Part shown: piece by piece, positions 28,201 through 35,588 of the stretch | How positions within the stretch are numbered: position 1 is the stretch's first letter | Layout of the letters: every line of letters begins with the position of its first letter | Source of the DNA: CAZAYY01 sp964489525 | GTDB taxonomy: Bacteria; Chloroflexota; Anaerolineae; Anaerolineales; JABWBV01 | Assembly (NCBI GenBank): GCA_964489525.1 | Contig: CAZAYY010000010.1 | Location: forward strand, 84,772-148,771 | Direction: 5' to 3' | DNA: 64,000 nt | Program-made: the position numbers and the translations under genes | Notes under the pieces: generated by a model | The model's input: the letters and a program-made list of their open reading frames with translations, nothing else | What the model was told of the DNA's origin: nothing | Databases searched by the model: none

Positions 28201-28587
28201 GTTCAGGCTGCCCGCATCGGCAGCACTGTTCGCCACCAACACCTGCACAGGCAGCGATTGGGTCAGGCCGCTGGCTTCAGGCGGCACTGCTTTCACCACA
28301 TACAGCCCATTGGCCACCGGGCCAAGGCTGAAAGCGCCCGTGTTCAGGTCGGGAAAAGCCAGGCCGCGCACCTCGGTAACCGTCGGGTCAAACAACCGGA
28401 CGACTGTCCCCACAGGCAGGGGGTAGCCATCCGGAGCATCCACCACGCCTAATACCTGCCCGCCGTTTAAAGCGCTGGTTTCGGCAGCAGCGGTATCTAC
28501 AAAACTTTGCCCCAACAGCAAAAGAGCAGACCCACCAAAAAGCAGCAACAAAGGAAATATAAAGGCCAGCAACTTGAATGTTTTCAT
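25246..28587 (-). CDS. Giant secreted repeat protein with carboxypeptidase-regulatory-like (Ig-like) domains
   Basis: A 1113-aa extracellular protein. Signal peptide KTFKLLAFIFPLLLLFGGSALLLLG. It is followed by at least eight beta-sandwich units with the CarboxypepD_reg/CNA-B look: GxVxxPxGxPLPGAxVVxxG...xTxxDGxFxLxVPxGxYxLxxxxP (for example GVVLDPNGDPLPGAAVV and GLGGNWAVGGLPAGDYQVTI). The last about 150 residues are a different domain (PARVV-like start, LLADGTSIYIPAGAMP, then a beta domain) and the protein ends RVYIPLLTQ. No sortase LPXTG, membrane anchor or enzyme motif is visible. The ATG at 28587 has GGAGGA at the right spacing; the longer frame to 28674 lacks one. A role in adhesion or as a matrix component is only inferred. 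Confidence 0.8.
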   Translation of the reverse strand: MKTFKLLAFIFPLLLLFGGSALLLLGQSFVDTAAAETSALNGGQVLGVVDAPDGYPLPVGTVVRLFDPTVTEVRGLAFPDLNTGAFSLGPVANGLYVVKAVPPEASGLTQSLPVQVLVANSAADAGSLNLTMPQVTGTVEDPEVNPTLAEVGVWLPDGQIFQKITALKGQFAVGGLPVGSYRLQAAPIGVEPFWRSLPTVITITETSPAVPQVIDLALRPADAWGVVLSSFNLPVPGARVVFANAAGQMQSVITGLGGNWAVGGLPAGDYQVTILPPDVNSGLVAPDPQTIALPNSDSPYVLKFLAPAKGLSGVVTAQTEPTQPVFHAQVVARQVNRPGLQTALTDVNGAYLMNLGPGLWAVTVRPYSDTLPVEWVYPNPPTLVYFQNTSLPEQSTLDFNVLVADASLQGTVTLPDGSTPPFTVTVGLHNGEGVGRQVLADPADGSFEIEIPNGAYKFVLRIFSDAYLPPALPEVLLAPGEELDLGTIALLPRDAVITGTLTSDAGLPLAGVPLTAWRPGIPGTLRTLSGAGGEFALAVSAGEWHVLPAPAPSQPYLYQGDSAVVTLAAGEVVGEVNFELQTASARIHGVLVNVDSGSPASEASGWASALSSPDAPRDGGIVNGAPIVEGVFDIFVPGGSYSVFAYLPAGSPYMSTEEGQVSVQAGETTTVTLLVTPKTALISGALRDFRAPGEPVTGVNGVVYASSGENWAAGPINPATGAYRLQVAGGLWLLNYRIDERLYTRLGGPLITAVEDDEVQLVNLPVARKDSSLQGVVLDPNGDPLPGAAVVVRGVDPALKETWFHTRTRSDGTFSLPVPHGLYRLGAAGGDPAWLNPVEIEVYAPLPTQFAQLHQLQFRLPDAAVEGSLLVTPTQTGGMVWVTAWSDDGGYVQGLFPVEPAPEGGSAAGTFNLDVSGSTIWHVRAIFETNQYYWIARSDVETQSGITHPVDLVLSGPQFKPAPRVVTFDAAEPQRILLADGTSIYIPAGAMPAEGLVTLRIVPLAGLPQQQHATVFEYGYAFLASDASGQPIEANFNQDVVITFQYHEAALNGISELWLKPAYFSTTTNRWTFPSSYVVDSEANTITIQIDHFTDYALTTVPVTRVYIPLLTQ

Positions 28588-28761
28588 ATGAAAATCCTCC
28601 AAAAAAGGGGGTGGGCTGGCTGGAGGAGCGATCCATGCCAGCCCACCTGGCAAACTTGCGTGTTCAACAACCATTTGCAGTTTAATCGCCAGGTGTCAAC
28701 ACCATGTTGCGGGTGTGTAAAAATTCGGTAAATTATTCGCAGCCGCTCCAAATAATAAGTT

Positions 28762-30147
28762 TTATCGCCAGGCTGACGCCTCCAGGGTCTGGCGGGAAAG
28801 CCGGGCTTCCTCGGCGGCAAACGCCAACAGGTGGCTTTCCAAAGCCTGCTCAGCAGTCGTCAGGGGATGGGTGGAAGGATCGGCCAGGCTGCGCAAAAAA
28901 GCCGCCAGCAGGCCATGGTCGCCGCCCCCATGACCGGAACGAACCTGGGCGGCTGTGTCGTAATGGATCGTGCGCCCGCTGCGGTGTTCATAAACCTTAA
29001 TCCACGAGCCGCCAGTGCCAAAAAAGGCCTGCAGTTCGGCGCGGGCACCTTGAATGCGCGTACTGCGGCCTTCCAAATGGGCATGCCCGTGCATGGTCAG
29101 GGTGACACTCAACTGGCCCTCAAACTCCATGGAGACCACCTGGTGGTCTACCACATCGTTGTCACAGTGATAGACACAGCGCCCATACGGCCCGGTGCGC
29201 AGGGCTTCGGTTAAGTTTTCGGGCGTGGGGTCCAGCGCCACCACGGAGCGCGGCCAGCCTTTGTATTCCGAAAGCAGTCGAAAAGCAGGAACCACCCGCC
29301 CCAGGGTTTTCGAAAGGGCAGGGGAGGCCATGTGCAGCCGGACCGCCCACTTTTGCAGCCCTTTGCGCCCCAGGGCCACCCCACGCCAGAGCGGGCGCAT
29401 GGCAATATAAATATCAGGTGCATAATACGGGCAGGTATCTTGCGCCGGGCAGCCATCCAGGCAGCGCAGCGGGGCGCCAGGCGGGGCGTTTTCCGGGCGA
29501 TAGTGCAGCAATGCCCCCACGCTGCTCAGACGGGTGCAGCGCCGGTCTAACAGCCAGGGGAGCAGGTCCAGGTCGTGGCAGCACTTGGCCAGGATCATCG
29601 GGCTGCTTTCGGCACTGCTGCGCCAGCTGCCGCGCACAAAACTGTGGGCCATGTGATAAAAAGACACGTTCTCGCGGTGGTCCACCTGGGTTACCTGCCC
29701 GAGAATGCCGGCCTGGATGATTTCGCGCATCGTCTGAAAATGGCTGGTATAGCGCAGCACATGGCAGATATGCAGCTGGCGTTGGGCGTTGCGGCTGGCC
29801 TGGACCAGCGCCTGGCAGTCGGTGGCGCTGGTGGCCATGGGCTTTTCCAACAAAACATGGTACCCGGCCCGCAAAGCCGCCAGGGCTGGCGCGGTGTGCT
29901 GCCAGTCCTGGGTGCACACCAGGGCAGCCTGGCCGAGTTGGGGCCGATCCAGCAGGGGTTCCCAGCTTTCATACTGGTTTTCGGGTGCAACCTGGTGCAT
30001 GGCGGCAAAGCGCGCCCGGCGAGCCGGGTCGGGTTCGGCAACCGCCACAAATCGCAGCTGGTCTGGGTGCTGCAGGGCATACGGGCCGTAGGCTTCAGTG
30101 CCCCGCTGCCCGGCGCCAATGAGGATGGCATGGATTGGTTCATTCAT
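28762..30147 (-). CDS. Gfo/Idh/MocA-family oxidoreductase with a Cys cluster
   Basis: A 461-aa NAD(P)-dependent oxidoreductase of the glucose-fructose/inositol dehydrogenase family. The Rossmann N-domain begins AILIGAGQRGTEAYGPYAL and contains LEKPMATSATD, the EKP motif whose Lys is catalytic. HDLDLLPWLL holds the second catalytic His. A Cys cluster, CLDGCPAQDTCPYYAPDIYI (about residue 225), may bind a metal and is found in a subset of the family. GGGAGGG precedes ATG 30147. The substrate is unknown. It is followed on the same strand (174 bp) by the giant secreted protein. Confidence 0.85.
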   Translation of the reverse strand: MNEPIHAILIGAGQRGTEAYGPYALQHPDQLRFVAVAEPDPARRARFAAMHQVAPENQYESWEPLLDRPQLGQAALVCTQDWQHTAPALAALRAGYHVLLEKPMATSATDCQALVQASRNAQRQLHICHVLRYTSHFQTMREIIQAGILGQVTQVDHRENVSFYHMAHSFVRGSWRSSAESSPMILAKCCHDLDLLPWLLDRRCTRLSSVGALLHYRPENAPPGAPLRCLDGCPAQDTCPYYAPDIYIAMRPLWRGVALGRKGLQKWAVRLHMASPALSKTLGRVVPAFRLLSEYKGWPRSVVALDPTPENLTEALRTGPYGRCVYHCDNDVVDHQVVSMEFEGQLSVTLTMHGHAHLEGRSTRIQGARAELQAFFGTGGSWIKVYEHRSGRTIHYDTAAQVRSGHGGGDHGLLAAFLRSLADPSTHPLTTAEQALESHLLAFAAEEARLSRQTLEASAWR

Positions 30148-30452
30148 AGGGTGAAAACCCTCCCTGGAGCCTGGAAAAACGCAGTGCTGGCTCTTTTTTT
30201 ATCATACATCAGAGTACAACCTTTCGTCAATTGGCTTGCTCGTTGGGATCGGGGAGGGTTGAGCTTACCGCCCCGTGTCGTTTCGACCCGTCACTGACGG
30301 TGAGCACAGCGACGGAGAAATCCTTCACCCCCTGGGGGTTGGTCGGAACAAGAAGGGGCTTTCGGAATGGGGTTGGTAAAAGGTAAATACGGTACAATTA
30401 AAAATAACCGGATTAAGTCTCTGTTTTTTTCTTTACATGAGGATATTTGCCC
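30148..30452. other. Intergenic region between divergent genes
   Basis: A 305-bp divergent gap. A TACAAT (30393-30398) faces the MoxR gene but lacks a good -35. The inverted pair GTCACTGACGGTGA (about 30291-30304) is visible. No gene seen. Confidence 0.5.
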
Positions 30453-31442
30453 ATGCTCACCCCGCCCGAACTTACCCTGAAAGATTTCGAAACCCTGACC
30501 CAAAACATGCTCACCGAGCTGCATAAAGTGATTGTTGGACAGGAAGGGTTGATTCACGATTTGCTCGTCACCCTGCTGGCTGGCGGCAACGCGCTGTTGG
30601 AAGGCGTGCCCGGGCTGGGCAAAACCATGCTCATCCGCACCCTGGCGGAAATTTTGGACAGTTCATTCAGCCGAATTCAATTCACCCCGGATTTGATGCC
30701 AGCCGATATCGTAGGCACGATGATCATCACCGAAAGCGGCGGCGGCCAGCGCGGCTTTCGCTTTGAAAAAGGGCCGGTGTTTGCTAACCTTGTCCTGGCG
30801 GATGAAATTAACCGGGCCACGCCGCGCACCCAATCGGCGCTGTTGGAAGCCATGCAGGAACAAAGGGTGACCATTGCCGGGCAAACCCACACGCTGCCCC
30901 GCCCGTTTTTCGTTTTGGCAACCCAAAACCCGCTGGAAATGGAAGGTACCTACCCGCTGTCAGAAGCCCAGCTGGACCGGTTTTTATATAAAATTGACGT
31001 CCATTACCCCAGCGAGGAAGAGCTGGTGCAAATTGCCCGGTTAACTACAGGCGCTGAGACGCCGCACGGCGAGAAAGTGGCCGACAGCGCCACGTTGGTT
31101 GCCATGCAAAACCTGGTCCGAACCGTGCCCGTTGCAGATAATGTGCTGCGCTACGCCGCCCGGCTGGTGGGGGCCACCCGGCCCGAAAACCCGGCCTCGC
31201 CCGACAGCGTGCGGCGCAGCTTGCGCGTTGGGGCCAGCCCGCGCGGTGTCCAGGCGCTGGTGTGGGCTGCCAAAGCCGAAGCCTTGTTAAGCAAACGCAA
31301 AGCCATATCGATTGAAGATATCCAGAAAGTAGCCTACCCTGCCCTGCGCCACCGGCTGTTTTTAAACTTTGAAGCCCAGGCCGGCGGCATCCGCCCGGAT
31401 AACATCCTCTCCGATGTGCTGGCGGCGGTTCGGGTTCCTTGA
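30453..31442 (+). CDS. MoxR-family AAA+ ATPase
   Basis: A 329-aa chaperone-like ATPase that, in known cases, helps metal insertion or complex assembly together with VWA-domain partners. Walker A is EGVPGLGKTMLI (about residue 52), Walker B is NLVLADEINRATPRTQ, sensor 1 is FVLATQNPLEMEGTYPL and the arginine finger region is EAQLDRF. The C-terminal lid (SPDSVRRSLRVGASPRGVQAL) is typical. ATG 30453 has a GAGGA site; the TTG two codons upstream is not needed. No VWA or DUF58 gene follows, which is unusual for the family. Instead a sucrase/ferredoxin-like gene starts 22 bp later. Confidence 0.9.
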   Translation: MLTPPELTLKDFETLTQNMLTELHKVIVGQEGLIHDLLVTLLAGGNALLEGVPGLGKTMLIRTLAEILDSSFSRIQFTPDLMPADIVGTMIITESGGGQRGFRFEKGPVFANLVLADEINRATPRTQSALLEAMQEQRVTIAGQTHTLPRPFFVLATQNPLEMEGTYPLSEAQLDRFLYKIDVHYPSEEELVQIARLTTGAETPHGEKVADSATLVAMQNLVRTVPVADNVLRYAARLVGATRPENPASPDSVRRSLRVGASPRGVQALVWAAKAEALLSKRKAISIEDIQKVAYPALRHRLFLNFEAQAGGIRPDNILSDVLAAVRVP

Positions 31443-31464
31443 TGGGGCTGAAAAAAGGGAAAAT

Positions 31465-32433
31465 ATGAATACAACCCAAACCCTCAGGTATTGTTCTCAC
31501 ACCAGCCTTTCCGCTGGCGAGGCGCTGACAGGCACCGCCACCCGGGTGGACTACTGGTTTCTGCTGGAATACCCGTCCGTATTCGGGCGCAAAGCCTATG
31601 AAGAAAGCGGCATCCCGGCAGAGGTTAAGCGCCACCTGGACAGCGCCCTGGCGGCCATTCCCAACAGCCGGCTGCAGTTAATTAAACGTGGAAGCTTACC
31701 GGCTGGGGCAGGTATCCGCTTTTTTTGGGTGGTTAACCACGAGGAGCAGCCCAACCTCTACCAGATGACGCTGGGAGATTATTCCGATTTACTCCAGCTG
31801 GATTTAATCGCCCTGGTCAAAGAGCCCCGCGAAAGCTGGCAGTACGACCGCAGCGAGCCGCTTTTCCTGGTCTGCACCCACGGGAAACGCGATGCCTGCT
31901 GTGCGCTGCATGGTCTCGCTCTGTACCAGGCCCTGCAAAAACGCTACGGCGCCAACGATTGGGTCTGGGAGAGCGACCACGTGGGCGGCCACCGCTTTGC
32001 AGCCAACCTGGTTTGCCTGCCGCATGGCATTTCTTATGGGCGGGTTGCGCCCGACCAGGCCCTGGGGTTGGTGGATGCATATTTGAAAAGAGAGGTTCAC
32101 CTGGAAAACTATCGCGGCCGCTCGTGCTATGCCCGTCACGCACAGGCTGCCGAAAGCCTGCTGCGCCAGCAAACGGACAAAATCGGGTTGGACGAATATA
32201 AATTGGTGGAAATTCACCCCCAACCAGCCCCTGCAGGGGGGACAGGCACCCATTGGATATTCCAGTTTGTAGAGCGCAATGGCGGCGCCCGGCACTGCCT
32301 GCATGTGGAACAAGCCAAAGGCCAGGCGCAGGTTCTTGAAAGCTGCGGCGATGAGAAAACTGCCACCATTACCGAGTATCACCTGTTGGAATACGAAAGC
32401 CACCCGCCTGTGGGACACCCAGGCGCGGGTTAA
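31465..32433 (+). CDS. Sucrase/ferredoxin-like (thioredoxin-fold [2Fe-2S]) protein
   Basis: A 322-aa protein of the Suc_Fer-like family. It opens RYCSHTSLSAGEALTGTAT and RVDYWFLLEYPS, the known N-terminal signature. The core has CTHGKRDACCALHGLAL (three Cys, about residues 140-150), HVGGHRFAANLVCLPHGISYGRV and a C-terminal ferredoxin-like region. Such proteins are thought to bind a [2Fe-2S] cluster and act in electron transfer, but no substrate is established. ATG 31465 has AAAGGGA upstream; the longer frame from 31369 overlaps the MoxR gene and lacks support. It follows the MoxR gene with a 22-bp gap, and a bidirectional terminator ends the unit. Confidence 0.85.
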   Translation: MNTTQTLRYCSHTSLSAGEALTGTATRVDYWFLLEYPSVFGRKAYEESGIPAEVKRHLDSALAAIPNSRLQLIKRGSLPAGAGIRFFWVVNHEEQPNLYQMTLGDYSDLLQLDLIALVKEPRESWQYDRSEPLFLVCTHGKRDACCALHGLALYQALQKRYGANDWVWESDHVGGHRFAANLVCLPHGISYGRVAPDQALGLVDAYLKREVHLENYRGRSCYARHAQAAESLLRQQTDKIGLDEYKLVEIHPQPAPAGGTGTHWIFQFVERNGGARHCLHVEQAKGQAQVLESCGDEKTATITEYHLLEYESHPPVGHPGAG

Positions 32434-32470
32434 TTAACGCCCCAAAGCCTGGGTTAGGCTGAGCAGTCAC

Positions 32471-32507
32471 AAAAAACCACCCCACTGAACAGCGGGGTGG
32501 TTTTTTT
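32471..32507. terminator. Bidirectional terminator between convergent genes
   Basis: AAAAAACCACCCC pairs with GGGGTGGTTTTTT around a short loop, with T-tracts on both strands. It serves the sucrase/ferredoxin gene (+) and the decahaem cytochrome gene (-). Confidence 0.85.
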
Positions 32508-32571
32508 GATTTGGTTATGTGCAGGTTTCAACCCGGTTGACGGGTTGTCGCCTGTTTTGGGTTGCTGAAAC

Positions 32572-34806
32572 TTACGGGCGAGTCAGGGTAGTCACGTCGC
32601 CGCCCATGGCTTCGATGGAGTCATACAAAACCTGAGCAACGTACTTGGCGTTGTGGGTGAAAGCGCCCGGGTCCTTCTGGTAGTACTGGTAGTTGTATGC
32701 AGCCTTGAGCAGGTCGGGGGTAAAGGCATTGAAGCTGATTGCCCGGCCGCTATCGTTCAGATCGGCAACGCCATCGCCATCCACATCCAGGAAGAAATAC
32801 GGATAGGCGTGAGAATCATACAGAATGCCGGTGCCTTTCTCGGTGGCGTAGGCCCGCATGGCGTCGTACAGTAGGGCAGACAGGCTGTCCAGTTCGGCTT
32901 TGATGCCTTCGGCTACATCGCCATCACCGTCATAGTCGTTTTCATCGGCGCCGCGATAGGAGTAGATATCCTGCGGGTTGGTTTCGGTACGGTGACAATC
33001 GGCGCACTCATCCACCTCAATTTCGAGGGCATGGACATTGTGGCATTCGGCGCATTTCACCACCGGGTGGGGGGATTGACCGACATATTCTTTGCCAGCG
33101 AACTGGTAGGCACCCTGGACATCACCACCGAAAATGGTCGCGCCAGCTGCGAAGTAGTGGATGTTGGAGAAGCGAATCGAGGCATCAATCGTGCCGGGGT
33201 CTTTGCTTCCCAAAGCCTGGTTCACGGTCACAGTCGAGGAACGACCCTGGTGGCAGAGCAAGCAGGTGTTGGAGCTGTCGGCAACGTTCTTGCCATCGGC
33301 ATCCTGGGCAAAACTGACGACCTTGCCAGAGGGGAAGGTGACCGAATTAACCGTGTAGAGGGAGGGCCATTCTTCGCTGTTATGGCAGGTGGTGCACATA
33401 AAGCCGTTGCTGAGCGGGGCAGCAACATTGACGCCCTCTTTAATGAACTGAGGCAGGCCAGTGGCACTGTGGCACTTGGCGCAACGCCCTGGAACCTCAC
33501 CATCGGCATCCCAATCGCGGAAAGGCATGGTGCTGCCAGCAAAGTGGCCGGGGTCAATGCGGTGCATGGCGCTCATATCAATCGGCGCAGCCACAGCGCT
33601 GTTCAGGTCTTCCATGGAGTCATACATCAATTGAACCAGGTACTTGGCATTGTGGGCAAAGGCACCGGGATCTTTGACACTGAGCTGGTAGTTGTAGGCA
33701 GCCCGCAGCAAGCGCGGTGTCCAGGCAGGGTAACCTACTTTGCGGCCTTCGGCGTTGGTATCAGCAGCGCCGTCGCCATCGGCATCCTGAAAGAAGTACG
33801 GGTAAGAGGAAGAATCATAGACAATACCAGTGCCAGCAACTTCGGAGGCATAGGCACGGATCAGGACGTAGAGTGCCTCTTGCATGGTTTCGAGTTCAGC
33901 AGCGATGCCTTCGGCCACATCGCCATCGCCATCATAGTCGGCCAGGGAGCCAAACATGCGGATGGCTTTCAAATCTTCCACGCTGGTAACGCCTTCGTGA
34001 CAATGGGCGCAGCTTTCAACCTCCACTTCCAGGGTGTGGGGGTTGTGGCAGCTAATGCAGGTATCGAAACCTTCCACATGGCGGAACTGAATATCATACA
34101 TCTTGCCATCATATTCGTAGCCACCCTTGGCCTGGGTGCCATACAGGGTTGCGCCAGCGGGGTAGTAGTGGATGTTGATAAAGCCCAGGCTGGAGGTGCT
34201 GCCATCGGCATTGGTGATTGCGGCGGGCACGGCATCAGGAGCTTCCACGCCGCCAAAGCGCTCAATGGCAGCGTTCACACTCACGGTAGACGCGCGACCC
34301 TGGTGACATTCCATACAGCGGGAAGCATCGCCAAGACCGGTCAATTCAATGCCGGAGGGGAAGACCACGCTGTCTTTCACAGCGGTGACGGAGTTGTGGC
34401 AGGCCACGCAGGTAACGCCCATGGCGGCGGGAGCGTGGGCAGCATCCACTTTTCCGGCCTCAGAGCCATCCAGGCCGAGGAAATCCAGGTATCCATCAGC
34501 AGTGTGGCACTTGGCGCAGGATGTCGGCACTTCGCCGCTGCCATCCCAGTAGCGGAAGGCAGGTGCAGCCGCATCCGCGTGCCCGGAGGTCATCCAGGCT
34601 TCAAAGAAGGGCATATCGGGGCCAGGTTCGGGGGTAATGATCACCTCAACGATTTTTTCTTTCTCCACCACCTGGGTTTGAACGACGACGCGCGTCACTT
34701 CAACCTCGACGGTTTCGATCACTGGTTCGGCCTGGCAGCCCGCAACCAGCAGGGCAAAGCCCGCTAACGCAAGAAATATGAACATAAATTTTTTGATTTG
34801 CTTCAC
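32572..34806 (-). CDS. Decahaem c-type cytochrome lipoprotein, 5+5 duplication
   Basis: A 744-aa lipoprotein (MFIFLALAGFALLVAGC lipobox) with ten CXXCH haem sites: CAKCH, CVACH, CMECH, CISCH, CAHCH, then CAKCH, CTTCH, CLLCH, CAECH, CADCH. The two halves (about residues 65-400 and 400-744) are homologous. Each has DGxGEVPxxCAKCH, CHQGRxSTVxVN, NIHYxxAGATxxG, then the calcium-type loop DYDGDGDVAEG, a second loop DxDGDGxAD and KDPGAFxHNAKY. It probably carries electrons on the outer face of the membrane. The start is GTG 34806 with AGGAGGTG about 4 nt upstream; the ATG at 34893 lies before this ribosome site. It follows the small receiver-like gene. Confidence 0.9.
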   Translation of the reverse strand: MKQIKKFMFIFLALAGFALLVAGCQAEPVIETVEVEVTRVVVQTQVVEKEKIVEVIITPEPGPDMPFFEAWMTSGHADAAAPAFRYWDGSGEVPTSCAKCHTADGYLDFLGLDGSEAGKVDAAHAPAAMGVTCVACHNSVTAVKDSVVFPSGIELTGLGDASRCMECHQGRASTVSVNAAIERFGGVEAPDAVPAAITNADGSTSSLGFINIHYYPAGATLYGTQAKGGYEYDGKMYDIQFRHVEGFDTCISCHNPHTLEVEVESCAHCHEGVTSVEDLKAIRMFGSLADYDGDGDVAEGIAAELETMQEALYVLIRAYASEVAGTGIVYDSSSYPYFFQDADGDGAADTNAEGRKVGYPAWTPRLLRAAYNYQLSVKDPGAFAHNAKYLVQLMYDSMEDLNSAVAAPIDMSAMHRIDPGHFAGSTMPFRDWDADGEVPGRCAKCHSATGLPQFIKEGVNVAAPLSNGFMCTTCHNSEEWPSLYTVNSVTFPSGKVVSFAQDADGKNVADSSNTCLLCHQGRSSTVTVNQALGSKDPGTIDASIRFSNIHYFAAGATIFGGDVQGAYQFAGKEYVGQSPHPVVKCAECHNVHALEIEVDECADCHRTETNPQDIYSYRGADENDYDGDGDVAEGIKAELDSLSALLYDAMRAYATEKGTGILYDSHAYPYFFLDVDGDGVADLNDSGRAISFNAFTPDLLKAAYNYQYYQKDPGAFTHNAKYVAQVLYDSIEAMGGDVTTLTRP

Positions 34807-34942
34807 AATCCACCTCCTAAAATGGATAAAGTGTGCAAGGCCTGGTAAGCGTTTTTTGAAAAATAACCGGATGGGGTATGTTGGTTTCGGCACGCCTGCC
34901 AGGCCGTTTCCGGTTATTCTGTTTTTTGGCTGGTGGACAAAC

Positions 34943-35284
34943 TTATGCTTTCAAAATGTCAACCAGGTCTTCAATTTTTCCTACGGGGAGGTTCTCGCTG
35001 GACACAACCTGGATTGTGTCTTGCTGCGAGTTCAGCCGCAGGATTTTCAAAGCCGGGTTTGAAAACATCAGTTCGCTCAGCGAACACAACTGCAAGGCTT
35101 CTGGGTCATGGGCATCCGTGATTACGGCGCTGGGGGCGCACTGATGGATACGGGCTGCAGCATCAGCATCAAACGGATTCACCAGGCAAACCTCAATTTG
35201 CTGAGGAAATTGCTGCAAGCGCCGGGCAATTCCTTCGGCAAACAACGAGTGATTGGATAAGATGACAACCGTTTTTACTGACAT
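34943..35284 (-). CDS. Stand-alone receiver-like protein
   Basis: A 113-aa protein resembling a CheY/LuxR-type receiver domain: VKTVVILSNHSLFAEGIARRLQQ, then APSAVITDAHDPEAL where the phosphorylated Asp would sit, and LKILRLNSQQDTIQVV. Key residues are only partly kept (the first acidic pair is replaced by SNH), so it may be a pseudo-receiver. No DNA-binding domain is present. ATG 35284 follows GGTG; the longer frame starts at 35308. It is divergent from the histidine kinase at 35589 and sits just before the decahaem cytochrome gene on the same strand. Confidence 0.5.
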   Translation of the reverse strand: MSVKTVVILSNHSLFAEGIARRLQQFPQQIEVCLVNPFDADAAARIHQCAPSAVITDAHDPEALQLCSLSELMFSNPALKILRLNSQQDTIQVVSSENLPVGKIEDLVDILKA

Positions 35285-35521
35285 ACAATACACCAAAACA
35301 AAAGCCACACACAGCTTTCAACAGGATTATATTAATAGAATATGAGCCGTTTGGGTATCCTCCCTTCGCGCCAAAACGGGTGTCATTAAAGATAGGTGAA
35401 AAAAAGCACAACTAACCAATAGTATTAATTGTAAATTCATCGAAAGATTGTAAAAACTTAGCCTTAAGGGTTAAATCAGGGGGGTTTTGGAGGGATTTTG
35501 GCCGGTTTTTCAAAACAGGAT

Positions 35522-35554
35522 AAATGTCCCCTGAAAACCGGGGCAAATGCCCTG
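35522..35554. promoter_or_regulatory. AAATGTCC-type operator candidate, copy 1
   Basis: A 33-bp element running AAATGTCC ... TGAAAA ... GGGG-CAAATG ... CTG, matching 26 of 33 positions with the element at 47659-47691 at identical spacing. It lies in the 304-bp divergent gap 35285-35588, 35 bp before the histidine kinase ATG. Otherwise that gap holds only AT-rich sequence. Confidence 0.55.
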
Positions 35555-35575
35555 TTAGAAATGCGGGTTTTATCT

Positions 35576-35581
35576 TAAAAT
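35576..35581 (+). promoter_or_regulatory. -10 box placed for a leaderless histidine kinase transcript
   Basis: TAAAAT with 7 nt to ATG 35589 and no Shine-Dalgarno sequence. Confidence 0.4.
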
Positions 35582-35588
35582 CATATTA

